Source of the DNA: Trichoplusia ni
Taxonomy: Eukaryota; Arthropoda; Insecta; Lepidoptera; Noctuidae
DNA length: 64,000 bases
NCBI RefSeq assembly: GCF_003590095.1
Contig: NC_039486.1
Span: forward strand, 7,562,336 to 7,626,335
Direction of reading: 5' to 3'
The notes beneath the pieces were generated by a model, which made no database searches, was not told where the DNA came from, and was given only the letters and a program-made list of their open reading frames with translations. This document shows, in pieces, positions 12,501-25,960 of this stretch (positions are counted from its first letter, which is position 1; every line of letters begins with the position of its first letter). Position numbers and translations under genes: made by a program.

Positions 12501-13926
12501 TACTAGTTTGGAAGCTCTCCCCGAGTGGCTGTTTCATGCTTTGATTACAGCGCGGCGCGCCTTCACGATATCAATGATTCACGTAAACGTGCTTCACAAG
12601 TTTACCTATCATTTACAATGTTATGCAAGAACATTGGAAACTTTGTCTACATATTTACAAATTTAGCATAATGAAGAGATAGTTACATGCTTGTACAATA
12701 TTATTACATCTTTATTGTTTAACGTTTCGACAGAGATTGTGTAAGATCAGATTGTTTGTTTCCAACATAAGTTTGTTTACATAGCATTTATTTGTAAAAT
12801 AAACCTCGTTTAGGTTTTACGCGTAATATTCGGTAGATCGTTAAGAGTTTCATTACTTTAGGTGATCGCGTAAGATACTTTAAAGTACCTACTCAGTCAA
12901 GACTAATTAGATACTAATGGTATTAAACTTTTAGTAGGCTTTTATTAGGCTCTTAGCTAAAAGTATCCAGTTGTTATAGAAGTTCAATAAAAGATGATCT
13001 ATAAAACGAAACTTTTTCGATAATAGGTGATAGAGTCCCGCCCAGTAGAGAGCGGCAATCGGGCGCTGATTTAAGCTCAGTTCCAGCCTTTGGTGGACAC
13101 TCGATAACGACGGCATTGCACGCTTGCATCAACGTACACAGCTCTACAGCTGATTCGATTCAAAAGGTGGAGCACTATTGCGACTGTATCGGTACTGTTA
13201 CTCGATACGATCGGCACGAGTGTTGAGCGAAAATGGTGAAAAACGGCATTGGACGCAAGCTTGATAAAAGAAGAATGGCGAACACTTCAGGCGAACTGTA
13301 AAGGTCACCTTCTCTAAAAAATCTCTTTATTTTTTACATTATTGCTTTCTGAGCTATTAGATTTTCTATAAATATTTTATTTATATGTCAATAGGTAGGC
13401 TATCATATGCAATAATCGTGTGTTAGTCAAGGCAATATTAACTGACGAAATAGTCAAGCAACACATCAAAGAAATCCGTCACTTAGATTTATTACATTTA
13501 TTTAAATTTAATATAAAATGCAGAAGGCTCTTTATTAAATCTAAATCATGTTCAAGGGTGAAAATGTATAAAATGTCGCTGGGCGCCGACGCCTTTACTT
13601 ATTAGATCAATGTTTTCAAGCGTATCAAGGTAGGGGCACAGAAGCGTCTAAGGACGGGTATACACTACAGCATTTTAATGTACCTAATGTAAAGGTAAAG
13701 CGAAAAATCACGCGATTACGCTTTTACAAGGAACACTTTGTTGTAACTTTCATTTCATCTTTGTGAAAATGATCTTCAGCTTCACCTGTGCCTCTCTACT
13801 AAATGTTACACCAATACGCTATTTGTATAGGTCGTAACAGCAAGCATGCTCGACGTTCGGTTCAGAGAAAGATGATATACAAGATATCATAGAGCGGAAC
13901 ATTTTTCAAAACGATTTAATGCTTAA
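9598..13926. other. Gene-free stretch
   Basis: I see no supported gene, RNA gene or recognisable repeat in this 4.3 kb. Short open frames at 10879-11088, 11836-12063, 12931-13116 and 13420-13605 have no family resemblance and are what AT-rich DNA yields by chance. The sequence near 13000-13270 is closer to average GC and might hold an old repeat that I do not recognise. Confidence 0.4.
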
Positions 13927-15522
13927 GTCTATTCTCAACCTAAACAAAGCGTAATAGTAATTTTCTTGAAACCCACAAATGCACAAGAGGTAAACCGGAT
14001 AATACGAGGGCTAAATAATACTAATAGCACGGGATACGATAGTATAAGTACTAAAATTGTAAAGCGAGTTTCTGATTATATTGCGCCAGTACTCAGTCAT
14101 ATTATAAATCAGTGTCTTGAATATGGAGTATTTCCTTCAAAACTAAAAATAACGGTAATAAATCCACTATTCAAAAAGGAGGATAAAGAAGATATGAGTT
14201 TTTACAGACCAATTGCTCTAATACCAGTTATTGCAAAAATCTTTGAAAGGGTAATCTATGATAACTTATATAACTATTTCGAAAGCAATAATATACTTGC
14301 AAATGAGCAGTTTGGTTTTCGCAAAGGAAGGTCTACAAGTGATGCTCTTTATAAATTCTTAGGTAAAATAATGAAAGGACTGGACGACAAGCAACTAACA
14401 ACTGCTGTTTATATGGACATGTCGAAGGCGTTTGATCACGTAGACCATAATCTACTATTAAAAAAGTTAGAAAAATGTGGGGTGAGAGGAAATGCTTTAA
14501 ACCTTATAAAGTCGTATCTAAGTGAAAGGTATCAAATAACTCAAATAATAAGAATAATAAAAAATACAGAACAAACATACTTGTCAGACCCTAAAGTCAT
14601 CAAATATGGCGTGCCACAGGGGAGTATCCTTGGCCCACTGTTGTTCATCATCTATATAAACGACCTCCCAAAAACTATTAACCAGGAAATTATACTATTT
14701 GCAGACGATAGTACAGCCATATTTACTGAAGATGACAAAAGCAAACATGAAGATAATATAAACAAATCTCTTGACGAAATTATAAACTGGCTAACGGCTA
14801 ATAACCTGAAAATTAATATAATAAAAACTAATTATATGTCCTTTACAAACAAAAATACTAAATCAACAAATCTAAATATAAACTACAAGGGAACAAAGAT
14901 TAATGAAGTCCATAATGCTAAATTTTTAGGAATACATATCGACTCAGAACTAAACTGGAAATTTCAAATTGATCAGGTCTGTAAAAAATTGAACCAGTTC
15001 TCATACGCCCTCTATATGTTACGCAAAGTGGTAAATGAAAAAGTGTTGCTAAATGTCTACCACGCATACGCAGGCTCCACATTAAAATATGGCATTATTT
15101 ACTGGGGTAATTCTACTAACAGAGAATTTGCTTTCAAGGCTCAAAAAAGATGTATTAGAAGTATATGTGGACTTAAACCAAATGATACATGTAGAACAGA
15201 GTTCAAAAGATTAAATATTTTAACTCTTCCTTCGTTGTACATATTTGAGGCAGCAGTAATGATAAAACGCGATATCAAAAATTATGAAACATTGAGAAGT
15301 GTGAGACACAAAAATCAACTATGTATAAATAAATGTAGAACAGTTAAATTTAGAACAAGTATATTTGGCATGGGAGTAAAAATTTATAATAAAATACCAG
15401 AATGTATAAAAAATATTCCTAACATTACTTTATTTAAACTGAAACTCAAAAAGTTTCTAATATCCAAAGTGTATTATTCAATTAATGAGTTTCTAGAGGA
15501 TAAAAATCTTGACTTATTCTAA
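13927..15522 (+). mobile_element. Reverse transcriptase ORF of a 5'-truncated non-LTR retrotransposon
   Basis: This is an uninterrupted frame of about 530 codons ending at TAA 15520-15522. It is open back to a stop at 13924-13926, with no clear own start codon near its left end. The reverse transcriptase blocks come in order: a FRKGRSTSDAL block near residue 118 (counting from 13966), YMDMSKAFDHVDH (motif A), YGVPQGSILGPLLFIIYIND (motif B), LFADDSTAIF (motif C with the catalytic FADD) and KFLGIHIDSELNW (motif E). A C-terminal region of about 180 residues follows. The layout fits the jockey/CR1 superfamily of LINEs. The endonuclease and ORF1 are missing, so the copy is 5'-truncated, which is usual for target-primed insertion. 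The intact RT frame suggests a fairly recent insertion. Which clade it belongs to would need a tree. Confidence 0.9.
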
Positions 15523-15816
15523 TAATTAACTGTGACATAATATGCATAAATATAAATCCTTTATTCTTTAATTGACTATAAGTGCTGACATAAATATTTT
15601 AATGAATGTATGACATGATTAAAACCTCGAGATAATTAAGTGATGTACCTACCTAGCTAAACTTGTAAGTAATTGTGTATTCAAAATAATTATTTTCTTC
15701 TCATTATGACATTGTACACCTCAAAGGTATGTTACAGCGATTCTATACATGTTTAATTCTAAGAACCATATTTTACCTGTGACAACAATAAATGAATTTG
15801 ATTTGATTTGATTTGA
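15523..15816 (+). repeat. 3' UTR and (TTTGA)4 tail of the retrotransposon
   Basis: After the RT stop codon there is about 265 bp of AT-rich noncoding sequence. An AATAAA lies at 15787-15792, followed by four tandem TTTGA units at 15797-15816. Short tandem tails of this kind end CR1/L2-like LINEs rather than a plain poly(A). The element therefore ends at about 15816. I could not see a clear target-site duplication. Confidence 0.75.
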
Positions 15817-15835
15817 TTAGTATATTTAATTACGG

Positions 15836-15890
15836 ATATTTATTTGTGTAAAGAATGTAACTTCCTTACATTCTTTACGCAAATAAATAT
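15836..15890. repeat. 25-bp near-perfect hairpin
   Basis: Bases 15836-15860 and 15866-15890 are reverse complements over 25 positions with one mismatch (T against G) and a 5-base loop (cttcc). The arms end in atatttatttg / caaataaatat. It starts 19 bases beyond the LINE tail. It could be a tiny palindromic transposon, a cruciform-forming site or a structured transcript. There is no open frame. Confidence 0.8.
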
Positions 15891-18800
15891 AATTATAATA
15901 AACAATTGGGTACCACTGTTTTTTCATAGTAATATTATATCACAGATTTTACTTCGACATTTCATGAATTTACATAAATAAAACAAAAATGTACATACTT
16001 AAGACCGAACAATAGAGTTTTAATTTAGAATTTCTATCGGCCTATTCAATTCCGTCTATTTTAAACTCAATGTGGGTGTAAATCTGTAAACAATTGATGA
16101 GTGAAAATGTGATCAAAGTGTTTCCTAATTAAAAACAAAATCACAATGTGGTAAAAGATTAATCTTCGTAAAGTTAATAAACTAGTCTCGACCAGAGTGA
16201 CCGCCGGCGCCGTAGCGTTCACCCGCGCAAACCCCTTTCCATGGACTTATCAGGATTAAAAGGAATCCCATGTGTTAATCTGGGTTATAAACTACTTGCA
16301 ATGCTCGTATAAATTAAAATTGCGACACTAAACCGGTTGGTAATTTTAGGTTAAAAAGGTGCAGTAGTCCATCATGGAAATGGAAATTCGTAATACGAAT
16401 TCAGTAAAATAAAATAAACTCACGTTAAAAATAATCTGTGTTAGGTCTCCGAAAGCACAGCTCCCAACCTGTTACATCATTACACAAGTTCTACTCGTAG
16501 AATCTGACAGGTCGTATAACAATTTTCTTGCAAAGGCATCGAGAACCCAAACTTTGACAACAGTTAGTTCCGTCGAATAAAAAACTCCCATAAAATAAAG
16601 CTAAAACTAACCATCGGTCGGTCGCAGGGCCCAGGTTATTTATATAAGTCATGTCAGACAACGCTTCTGGGCTGAAAGTTGAGTCATATTTTTTGTTTGA
16701 CAAATTGCCGCGGTAACGGGACTTGGCTAAAGTTTCACCTCCATTTAAGCGTCCATTAATACCTACCCGGTGGCCGTGACTCTCTTTACATTTTGTGAAA
16801 TATGGAGTATCGATCTACCTTCTACAAAAAGTATACGTATAGTCTTACCTCGTACGACTTACCTAGCTTTGAAACTGTTCGAAATTCGCAGATTTTTTGA
16901 TATTAATTCTACTCGTACTTTACTCTATTTTACGTTTCTCGCATTGATTATATTTTATTTTTATATTTTTAACTTAAAAGTATTAGTAACTACCACTTGT
17001 TTGAGCTAGCATTTCATCAGTAGAAATAGTTTTATTCGACTGTTTTCATATACCCTGTAAGGGTTTAATTGTAAGTAAAATATCATATAATTATTTTTCC
17101 AAATATTCCTTTCCTATACAAGTGACACAAACGAGTGCACGTTAGAGACAATTACTGTGCAACTGCCAATACAACCTACGGTTCTACGGCTGCTACGATA
17201 TATCACATTAGCCGCGTAGCAGCTCTTCTTCCTCATGAGTTATTTGTCTTATCTATACAATAAACTTCAATATGATACTTTTAATCAAGCCAGACCACTT
17301 TATTCGTAGATCATTTTTTCGAAACCTCTAACGCTATTATCATTGCTATTTGAAAAATCAAACTTTTTATTGAAATTCAGGCTTCGTTAGCATGCCAACC
17401 GCAATACCGAAATCAATTAAATATACATTCCAGGTCAGCGAACTGAGAAATGCATGGGTGGTGCTCGCACGGGGCTCCGCGGGACCTGACTCGCCCCCCC
17501 CCCTCCCCGCCCCGCGCGCTCGGCCCCTCACCCCCGATGTCGCCCGGGAGCTCAGCGGCGCGGCGGCGGCGGCCCGTCGTGCCCACTGCACATTCTAAGC
17601 AACGATAACAACACACTTTGTAATTAACAATGATTAGTAAAAACCTCAATAATTAAAGAAAATGCAAAAATTAAGTGAATTTTCTTTAAAGTACGTTAAT
17701 AAGTAGGTACACTTATATTTATTTAGGACTTTTTTTTTGCTTTGAAAAACTTAATGCATATTCATTTGATCAATACTTTTAAATTGTTTTACATGCCATG
17801 CAGTTACAAGAAGGAATTACCAAAATCAATTAAGTAAGCAGTTTTTCACCGAGCTGTTGCAATTTACAGCGATAAAATCAAATTGGGTAGATCTGATTGA
17901 CTGCTACCCAACTGCGGTTTCCAATGAAAATTGGACGATTAACGAGAGAAAATTGCAGGGGTATTGCTAAATACGAAAAACAATGAACTATCGACTTCGT
18001 TTGGGAAATTTCCAAGTTATGTAAATGTGGGTGAAAAGTTGCAGGCGACGAGTGCGCTCCCGTGCTGACTGCCGATACTCAATACCATGTATCCTTAATA
18101 ATTCATTACCTTAACTTTACCCTCAAAACTTTTGGTGCTGAACCAAAGGCAAAGTCGACACCACACTTGCCATATTGTTCATTTCCGCCAAATTCCCCGA
18201 TGAACAAGCTTTTGGAACTGAAAGTTAATTAAAATATGCTTCAATAACATAAATTTATTAACATCTAATCATCACCTTATGAAATAAAACTAATTAGGTC
18301 TGAAAATCTAATTACGTTACTGCAGTAAATAGAAAACAAAAATGAGAAGTAAATTCAGACACAATAATAAAACCGTAAAAGTTAATCAATACAGACAAAG
18401 CAAAGCAATGCAGCCGCGCAATCCTCAAGAGAGCGTGAAGTAAATTAAAATCTAAAATGAAATAGATTTAAAAAGAATATCAAAAGAGGACACGGAGGTA
18501 TTTTAACCTTTGGTGGGTAGAATGAGACGATAACAAGGCGTTTAGTATTCCAGTCGCGGGAGGTCGATCCACCTGCTTTTCATATCACGACAATTGCCGA
18601 CCCCGAGGAATCGGCTCTCTAGCGGAATGACAATTCTTGTCTATGAAAATCAATTGGGGAGAACGAGGAGCCGGGGCCGGCGACAATTCCAATTTCATTA
18701 ATAGCTTCCGTCGCTTCGCAGGGATGCCACTGCGTCCTCGCACTCAGAATGCCTCCGTCTCTTTTGTTCATGGCGGCCGGTGCAGCGCGGTCCTGTTACG

Positions 18801-19754
18801 ACCTCTGTAATTAACAAACGTTTAGTATACCAGCTACTAGTAAAAAAAAACTTACTTACTGAAAAACGACTACACATAAAAATAAATACACAGAACAAGA
18901 TAATTTTATTCCAAAAAATTCTACGTTTCCATGAATTTGTCACATTATTCTTTCGCCTTCCATTTTAAATTAAAAATAACTCTTTATTTGTAAGTAACCC
19001 GTTCACCGGCAGGCATACTGAAAATGTTCATTTTCGTCGTACATGTTTTTACATTTTCATGCTACATTTTTGCAGCGATCAAAATTACGGATTATATTTT
19101 TATATTGTTTAAGCCTTTCGTTTTTGTATTTTAAAATACTTCATTAATATTCAAATGTCAACTCAATCACATTAACGTCAATTAACGTGAGTACTTTTGT
19201 GAAAGATTTTTGTTTCAAATCAATCAAAGGCATGTCGATCCTAATTGCCTAAAGTTTAGGGTATTGCATGCTTAAATAAGTTAAATGGTAACTCTTGGAA
19301 ACAGAAAATATATGTGTATAAAATTCACACACACAATTTTATTTTGTACACAAGCACTTTCGTAATTAGGTAACTATACCAGGAATAGTGCAATATATTT
19401 TTAAATAAAGAAGAAAAGCACAACAAGAAACAGTTCTTGAGATAATTGTAATATGAAGTTGGTAGTAAGTTTGAAGTAGTTGTAAGTTTTAGGATGCTTA
19501 TGTGCTCTACAATAGAAGTTAGTGTAACATAAACACGGTAATTACATTTTCTTTGAAGATATGTACGAACTAAACCATTGTAACGTAGCACGTAGCATTC
19601 ATTTTATGAAACTACGCATGCTTATGTTTTATCTGAGTGTAGGTACTTCAAAAGATACGACACCTTTTACTATTACTTTTTTTGTAAGTTCAATAGTAAA
19701 CATGTAAAGCTCGATTTTGATGTGTCCATGCCCAAAGATTAAAAGCGGAATTCT
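15891..19754. other. Gene-free stretch with one GC island
   Basis: Mostly AT-rich noncoding DNA. The exception is a very GC-rich island at about 17450-17595, preceded on the + strand by 'atacattccag' and with an open frame to 17598. On the - strand the same island follows 'gttgcttag'. Neither reading yields a recognisable protein. Short open frames at 16491-16703, 16770-17009 and 18698-18943 have no support. Confidence 0.45.
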
Positions 19755-19960
19755 ATAACTGAGGCTCCGTTTTCTGTCCATGTATCCGTCCGTCCGTCTC
19801 CAGGCTATATCTCATAATCTGAGATAGCTAGACAGCTGAAATTGTAGCAGACGATTTTTTATATTTTTAGGTGACAAATAAATTTAAGGATAGGTAAAAA
19901 AAAATTGAATTCATACCGAAATGTTTATGTTGATTCTATTTGTACGACCTCAGTGTTGTA
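19755..19960 (+). repeat. Dispersed lepidopteran repeat with 'ccgtccgtc' microsatellite
   Basis: The sequence 'tatccgtccgtccgtctccaggctatatctcataatctgagatagctagacagctgaaattgtagcag' is of a type I recognise as widely interspersed in insect genomes. It is noncoding. Its right edge is uncertain, and I place it near the 'cgacctcagtgttgtatgactcg' block. Confidence 0.5.
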
Positions 19961-20784
19961 TGACTCGCACTTGACCATTTTTTTTATTCGAGTTACTTGC
20001 GATGTCGTTTCAATTGTTGGATGTGTATTTTTCAATTCGTGTTATACAACTAGTTGACATTGTACTACAGTTACTTAAAAGTTAAAATATGAAAAGTTCA
20101 GATTTTGAAAAAAAATTCTTTGAGCTAATTAGTCAAAAATATCGATCGCGTTTATCCTCTCATTTGCAACGCATAATACATTTTGTACGCGGTTCTTACG
20201 ATCGCTTGTTTCGTAGATAACAGTAGTTTCAAAAACAATAATTCTGAAGCAGTTCATGATAATCTTCAATAATCCTTGTATTTGCTGAAAATGTACAAAC
20301 ATGGCGTGAGTACATCTCATGCACGTGAACACTTGACTGATTACTGCCGCTAACGTTAATCTATGACGTACCTCGTAAACGAGCTCAAAATATTCCCTCT
20401 TGCACAGTCGTGTTCATTAGTACTGCTTCCGGTTTTAAAAATATATAGGTGAACACCAAAAAATGATACGTCTTTACATCGTCTATAAACATCAGTAATA
20501 AGTTGTTATAAAAAATCTAGTCAAAACATGTGATTTATTTTCGACACACAACAGCGAAATGAATTTTTTTATCAACGAATTTTGTAGAATGAAATTTTAT
20601 TAGCTTGTCTACGCTTGAAGTATTTTTGAACCCTTGTCGGAGCTGTACTTAGAACAAGCTGTAAGCAAATGGCAGTCAAACTAAATCAATGTTCATTATG
20701 ATATGTTGATCATATACTAGAATAGATACACTACCCAGTTTAGGAAACTAACACGATAAAGCATTGCAATGAAACTAATATCTT
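19961..20784. other. Gene-free stretch
   Basis: No supported gene. The 67-codon open frame on the - strand at 20129-20332 has no recognisable domain or exon boundary. No strong repeat is visible. Confidence 0.4.
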
Positions 20785-20815
20785 CACGAACGAAACCGCG
20801 GGCAGAGCTAGTAAT
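20785..20815 (-). repeat. End fragment of the 'ctagct..gcccgcgg' repeat family
   Basis: On the - strand this reads ttactagctctgcccgcggtttcgttcg. It is a diverged version of the repeat ends at 38349-38396 (- strand) and 45516-45560 (+ strand), which read ctgttgcccgcgactctgtcc and ctgttgcccgcgacttcgtcc. I recognise the motif as the end of a very abundant short lepidopteran repeat. Here only the terminal part is recognisable. Confidence 0.55.
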
Positions 20816-23800
20816 ATATAATTTTAAAAGAATATCCCAATGTAATACTTACAGATCACAAATATAACAGACTTCCCTAACTCATGCACTAGCAAAAACT
20901 GTGTTCCAGAAGCTAGCGTCCTCCCCTTTTTTAACATACATATACCAACTTGTTTTATTCCACCTGGTGTTAAGCCAATCGTTACTTATAGAAACAATCT
21001 ACGTGATTGAGTTCGGGTATCTGTTTGTTCTCATACCGAAGTGTTTATAACTCATTCCCGTCAAATCGATTTGAATTTGAAATATGCTTAGCCAAGGTAT
21101 TATTATATACTGTGGTAATGTGGCTGAACTTCAACATTCTTTGTGTTTATTTTTGCTGTACTTTATTAACCGCTCTCTAATACAATACAAGCTCTAATAC
21201 AATATTGACTTTTAAAAATAGGTTATATGTATTTTTCAAATCAAATACATATTGAAAACTTACTTGAAAATGAAACTTATATTTCTATACACTATTTTAA
21301 CGTTGTATAGCTAAAATTGGTGTCGAAAAAGTTGTTCTCCTCAAAACATATATATACTTACAACTTTTGAATTTTCAGTTTCATTTTTATTTTCGTTTTA
21401 TATATATTACACGTGTTGAATTTTCTTCGAAGTCTATAATTAAAAACCAGCTCCGATCAATACCCCTAACCATCAATATGCTGTACATAAAATATTTATG
21501 AAGATCCTATGTCAATACAGCCGGAGCGTGTAACCTTCTCCAATAATATTATTTAAGACAAAATAACGGCTCCGTACAAATAGTTTGTAACGCTTAACAA
21601 ATTCATGCACGTACTCATAAGTTAATAAAGTGAGCTAGTTACGATTATCTATTAGGGGCTCATCCTAGACCCTGTTTTATGTCGGCATTCGGGTAACCTT
21701 TGACCACTGGAGACGTGTAGCACAGGTGTTGAACTACACCCGCAAGGACGTAAAGCTTTCATGTGTTCAGATATCACATGAGATATGTTAATAGGTGCGC
21801 CTAAAGTTTGGGGACTCGCAGCCCAACTTCAGCCTTAAACAAGTACCTAGTTATACGCTTGAATAGAAGATTCGAGGAATATATTGCTAAACTTAGACTG
21901 CAAAAACAATGGTCATTCAGTCTGGGGTTAAAATCTGTCGATAAAAGGTAGCAATCATTGAACCTATGTTAAATGACAAAGCAGCTAATGATAAGGATAG
22001 TGGTTCGTATCTACTATATTAACTTAAGGGGGTCACTATACGTATCTAAGAAAATCTAAAAACATAATTTTATGAACAGGAATTCCAGCTGATAGATGTC
22101 CCACTGGTTTTCGCATTCCTACCAAAAGGAAGGAATATACGTATAAATATACAAGAAAAATAATTTGAGCTGTAATACTCCTAGTATATCAATAAATAAC
22201 CAGGTTTACAGAATCAAACCAAAAACTATAATACATTTAACTTTTTCATTTATAAAAAAACTTTAAATATAATCGTAGATACCTGTGCAATCAAATCTTA
22301 ATTTGTTTTCAAATGAAAATAAGTAAAAACACTCATTAAGCATTGACTCTCAAAAGTACCTTCAAATTGAGAAATACTGTAACAAATTATGTAAATAACC
22401 AAACCACTTAAACAAACTGAGATAACACAGACGAAACAAAAGTGATAAACCAGACTCATTATTCCGCAGCTGGGTTTAAACCACGCGCTATCAAATAGGA
22501 ATAGTTGCCTCACTTCGATAACTATTCTCGTGAAGGAGTGGACCGTATCACCGCATTCTAGCATAAAACATTATAGGGATATTGTCTTGGCACCTGGATG
22601 ACGACGGGCGATGTTAATTAACTCCCAGTTACATAGTTAGTGGTGCAAACAGTGCAGTACGCCAGCTGTATTTGCGCTCACAGTGGCTCAGGGCGCGGAA
22701 CCTCATGTTGGATTTATACTCGCTATTTAATAGGGAATTTGTGGCTATAGGTCACTCTTGTAATCATAGTTACCTGCAGGACGTTTGAGTTTACTTGAAA
22801 TTTAACTCACTGACCTAAATATTTTATGAAATACACAGCATTATTGTTTTTAACTTATAGACAGAACATAAAGAAATTGATATATTAGATATCACGAATT
22901 AACCAGCCAATATAACAACTGTAACAAAACTAGTCGTCAACCTCCAAAAGCTGGAATACTGTCCAAAGTATGCCATGAAAATGACCTCGCAATCGATTAA
23001 AGTAGGCTGGACGTCGGACATCGCGCGTCGTCCTGATTTGAATAGCGCTACAACACTCATCCCCTATCCAGTGTTATCCAGAGTATCCATACATAATGCG
23101 ACGTAATAAAGTACCCGCCAGCCTGTTGCCCGAGTACTGAGTCCCGACACATTGGAAGCATCATCAAGTCTTCTATGTGAGTTTATATTAAGTAGTACAT
23201 GAACATGCAAATCAAAATACGAGCACTTTATTTTTCTCCATATTTAACCTAATGTGTTGGAAATAGTGACGGCACGGTATAATTTCAGCGATTTGTGGCT
23301 AAAGAGTAATTGTAAAGCGTTTTATAATACTGTAATATTTGTACATCATTACCGCAGTGATCGAACATAATTAATTAGGTACACATGTTATGTACACGCA
23401 AAATGTTTTCACAATTGAATTTCCACAACTTAAACGCTTATTTAAAATTGTGGTTTCGACATTTTATGGAGCCCATTGTTTCATGTACTTATTATTTACA
23501 GGACGTAGCTCTCTATATAAAACTCTTAAAGTCTGTACTCACGGTATACATTGGGTAATGCCCGACTAGGCTTTGTTTCGGACTTGACACTTCAACCATT
23601 CACATTAGGATTCCGTGCACGACTGTGAAATAAATTTATTTCTTTCGTTCCGTTTTGTTTGGTTTCCTATAGAGACAGGCCGATTGGGCTACAGATACGT
23701 TGCGAGATAAACTCACATTTGATTGTAGAACCAGCATTAATTTGTAGTTAGAATAATAAACCTAATTTTTTACTCTACTGGCTGTAGACTCTTTAGATTT

Positions 23801-24970
23801 AAGGGTATTTCGAGGATTTAATCACTATAAACGAAAAAAATAGCCCGCTTTGGTCCACCTAAATAATTTGATGAGGTTCAAACGTCGGCCAGTAAACAAC
23901 TAAATGTAGCTTGCCTCATGTCGCCAATCTGCGGTTACAATTATTTAATAGAATAATATTTAATTTAATTTTTCTCAATGTCGCAGACAGGTGTCAATTG
24001 TCTGGCTGTGCAACAGTATTTGTTAGCGGCGAGCTCGCGACGCGTGCGCAACCGACCGGAAACGATGACGAAAGAAATCGATAAAAAGAAAATGATTTAG
24101 ACAAAATAAAAAAAAATGAGGGCGACCGCTTCGCAACATGGCCTTGACTGGCGACGCCCTTGACTCTAGTGAAAACGGTCGCGACTCTTGACAGCTCATC
24201 AATGCTACAGATCCGATATTTCATGCTAACCGAAAATGCTTGTTATGGTTGCTTTACCGTGAAATCGTTCTTTGGGCTATAAATAAATACATCATTAAAT
24301 CCTATATTTCTCTCTCTCTTCTCGGAATGCATGTCACATAGAAAATCAACTAAAAAACTTTTCCTGAAACTACTTTTGTTGTTTTATAATCAACATTTTT
24401 TCTTTATGGAAGTATTATCCACGATCTACAGTCTCTATTTCGGTTTTAGCTCCGTCAAGGGAAAATGGAAGCAAAATGTACACACACAGCACATTAATTT
24501 ATTCCATGGCCCGAGTGCGTGACGGATTGGCTCAAACTTCAAATTGTATTATAAGTTCGTACGCCGCCGGTTCTTCGACGGTAGTTTATACGACTTTTGC
24601 TTTGGTTCAGTAACCTAAATACATGAATTTTAATCATTTTGGTTTCTCTAATATGCTGGCTTAAATGAGATAATATATTATGTAACATGGTCAGCTTATC
24701 AGGTTATCAGTAATTATCCCTAAGCGGGTTGAAAGTATTTTCTAAGAAATCTTAAAATTAATATTGTGAAAAATCCACTAAAATCATATTTTCATAAGAC
24801 TGTGACTCCATAAGGGCCTACAATCTAGATGTTATAGATTTTTGCTACTTATGTGTTATTTAGAATTACTTTTATTTTTTTCATGGAAATAAACAGATTT
24901 TTTTTAAAGAAGAGGAGTCGACCAATTATCATATCGAAATATCAAATCCAGCTTGGTTATTACTTACAGA
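20816..24970. other. Gene-free stretch
   Basis: I find no supported gene or strong repeat in this 4.1 kb. The open frames at 22298-22564 and 23994-24224 (- strand) and 24331-24522 (+ strand) are short and unmatched. A modest GC rise at 24010-24180 has no convincing exon edges. Confidence 0.4.
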
Positions 24971-25030
24971 CTGTGTGCCTGTGATTTGTTTGTTTGTGAA
25001 ACCCCCGCGACACAAGGATTAAATATCTTA
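24971..25030 (+). repeat. SINE tail fragment
   Basis: The run 'tgtttgtgaaacccccgcgacacaaggattaaa' matches the 3' part of the SINE copy at 36340-36520 ('acatgaaacccccgcaagactgggataaaa'). The head is missing, so this is a truncated copy. Confidence 0.5.
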
Positions 25031-25884
25031 CTGCGGGATTTTTTATAAAAAAAAAGCAGATTTAGTAAAAGTAGAAGATCTTGCCACATTCCCCGTCGAC
25101 CGTCGCTTCGTATAAAAATAATATTTTGTAACTATATTAAGCTGAATGCTGACCCAAAAAGACAGGAAAGATGAATAATTAAGTCAGCGCTCATCACAAT
25201 AATTACACTGGGACTAATTTGTCACGACGGCTGCGGGCTACTGGGACTCGAAACTTTGGCGGCTCTAGTGTAAATATAATTTTAGTTAGATTAATAAGAT
25301 ATAATATTATAATACCTACTACTAAATGTGTACCGTGTTTAATGTATCCAATTATATTCATGATAAATTTTCTACAATATTATATTAGTTATGATACGTT
25401 CCTTGGGTATTCATAATATCATTTAGATTAAGACACAAAAGTAAATTTATTTTGTTGTTTCTTCTTTCCCCCGCTTACCGCGTTTCACAGGTTTTTTGAG
25501 TGAAACTTGTAGCAACTGTTAGGGTCAAACATCTTAATTTTTTTATCTGCCCTACAGAATACTTAGGTACTTTAGTTAGGATAGTATCAATCTATTATTT
25601 TATTATTGTGTGTTAATATTTTGTAACAGTTGATCAAGCGAAGCCATTTTAAGTTTAAACACATTTTACTCGATTAGTCACACCATTATTAAATAAACTA
25701 ATTTTATATTACTTAATTGTGTAATGTTTTATATAGAACTTATTCAATTACTTCGTTAAGAAGAACAAAACATTGAGACTGGTACAAGTATTATTTAAAA
25801 ATGTAATTCAGGTCAGACGCGTACCTGTGACCGTCATTCATTACCCTGACATTAAAAATACGTAAACACTATTATTGGCAATAC

Positions 25885-25892
25885 TATATAAG
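25885..25892 (+). promoter_or_regulatory. TATA box of His-rich gene 1
   Basis: TATATAAG sits 69 bp before the ATG at 25961. About 30 bp downstream is 'tatcact', a reasonable insect initiator, placing transcription start near 25915. The 5' UTR would be about 45 bases. Confidence 0.75.
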
Positions 25893-25960
25893 CTAATAGA
25901 AAAGCGTAACAGGTATCACTTGGCAGTCATTGCCCAACAGAACCGGGAGAACAGAACAGG

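Noticed and set aside
15836..15890. MicroRNA precursor
   Set aside because: The stem of 25 bp with a 5-base loop is too short for a typical animal pre-miRNA. I kept it as a palindromic element.
16770..17009. 79-codon open frame on the + strand as a membrane protein gene
   Set aside because: Its hydrophobic end comes from AT-rich sequence. There is no recognisable family, promoter or exon edge.
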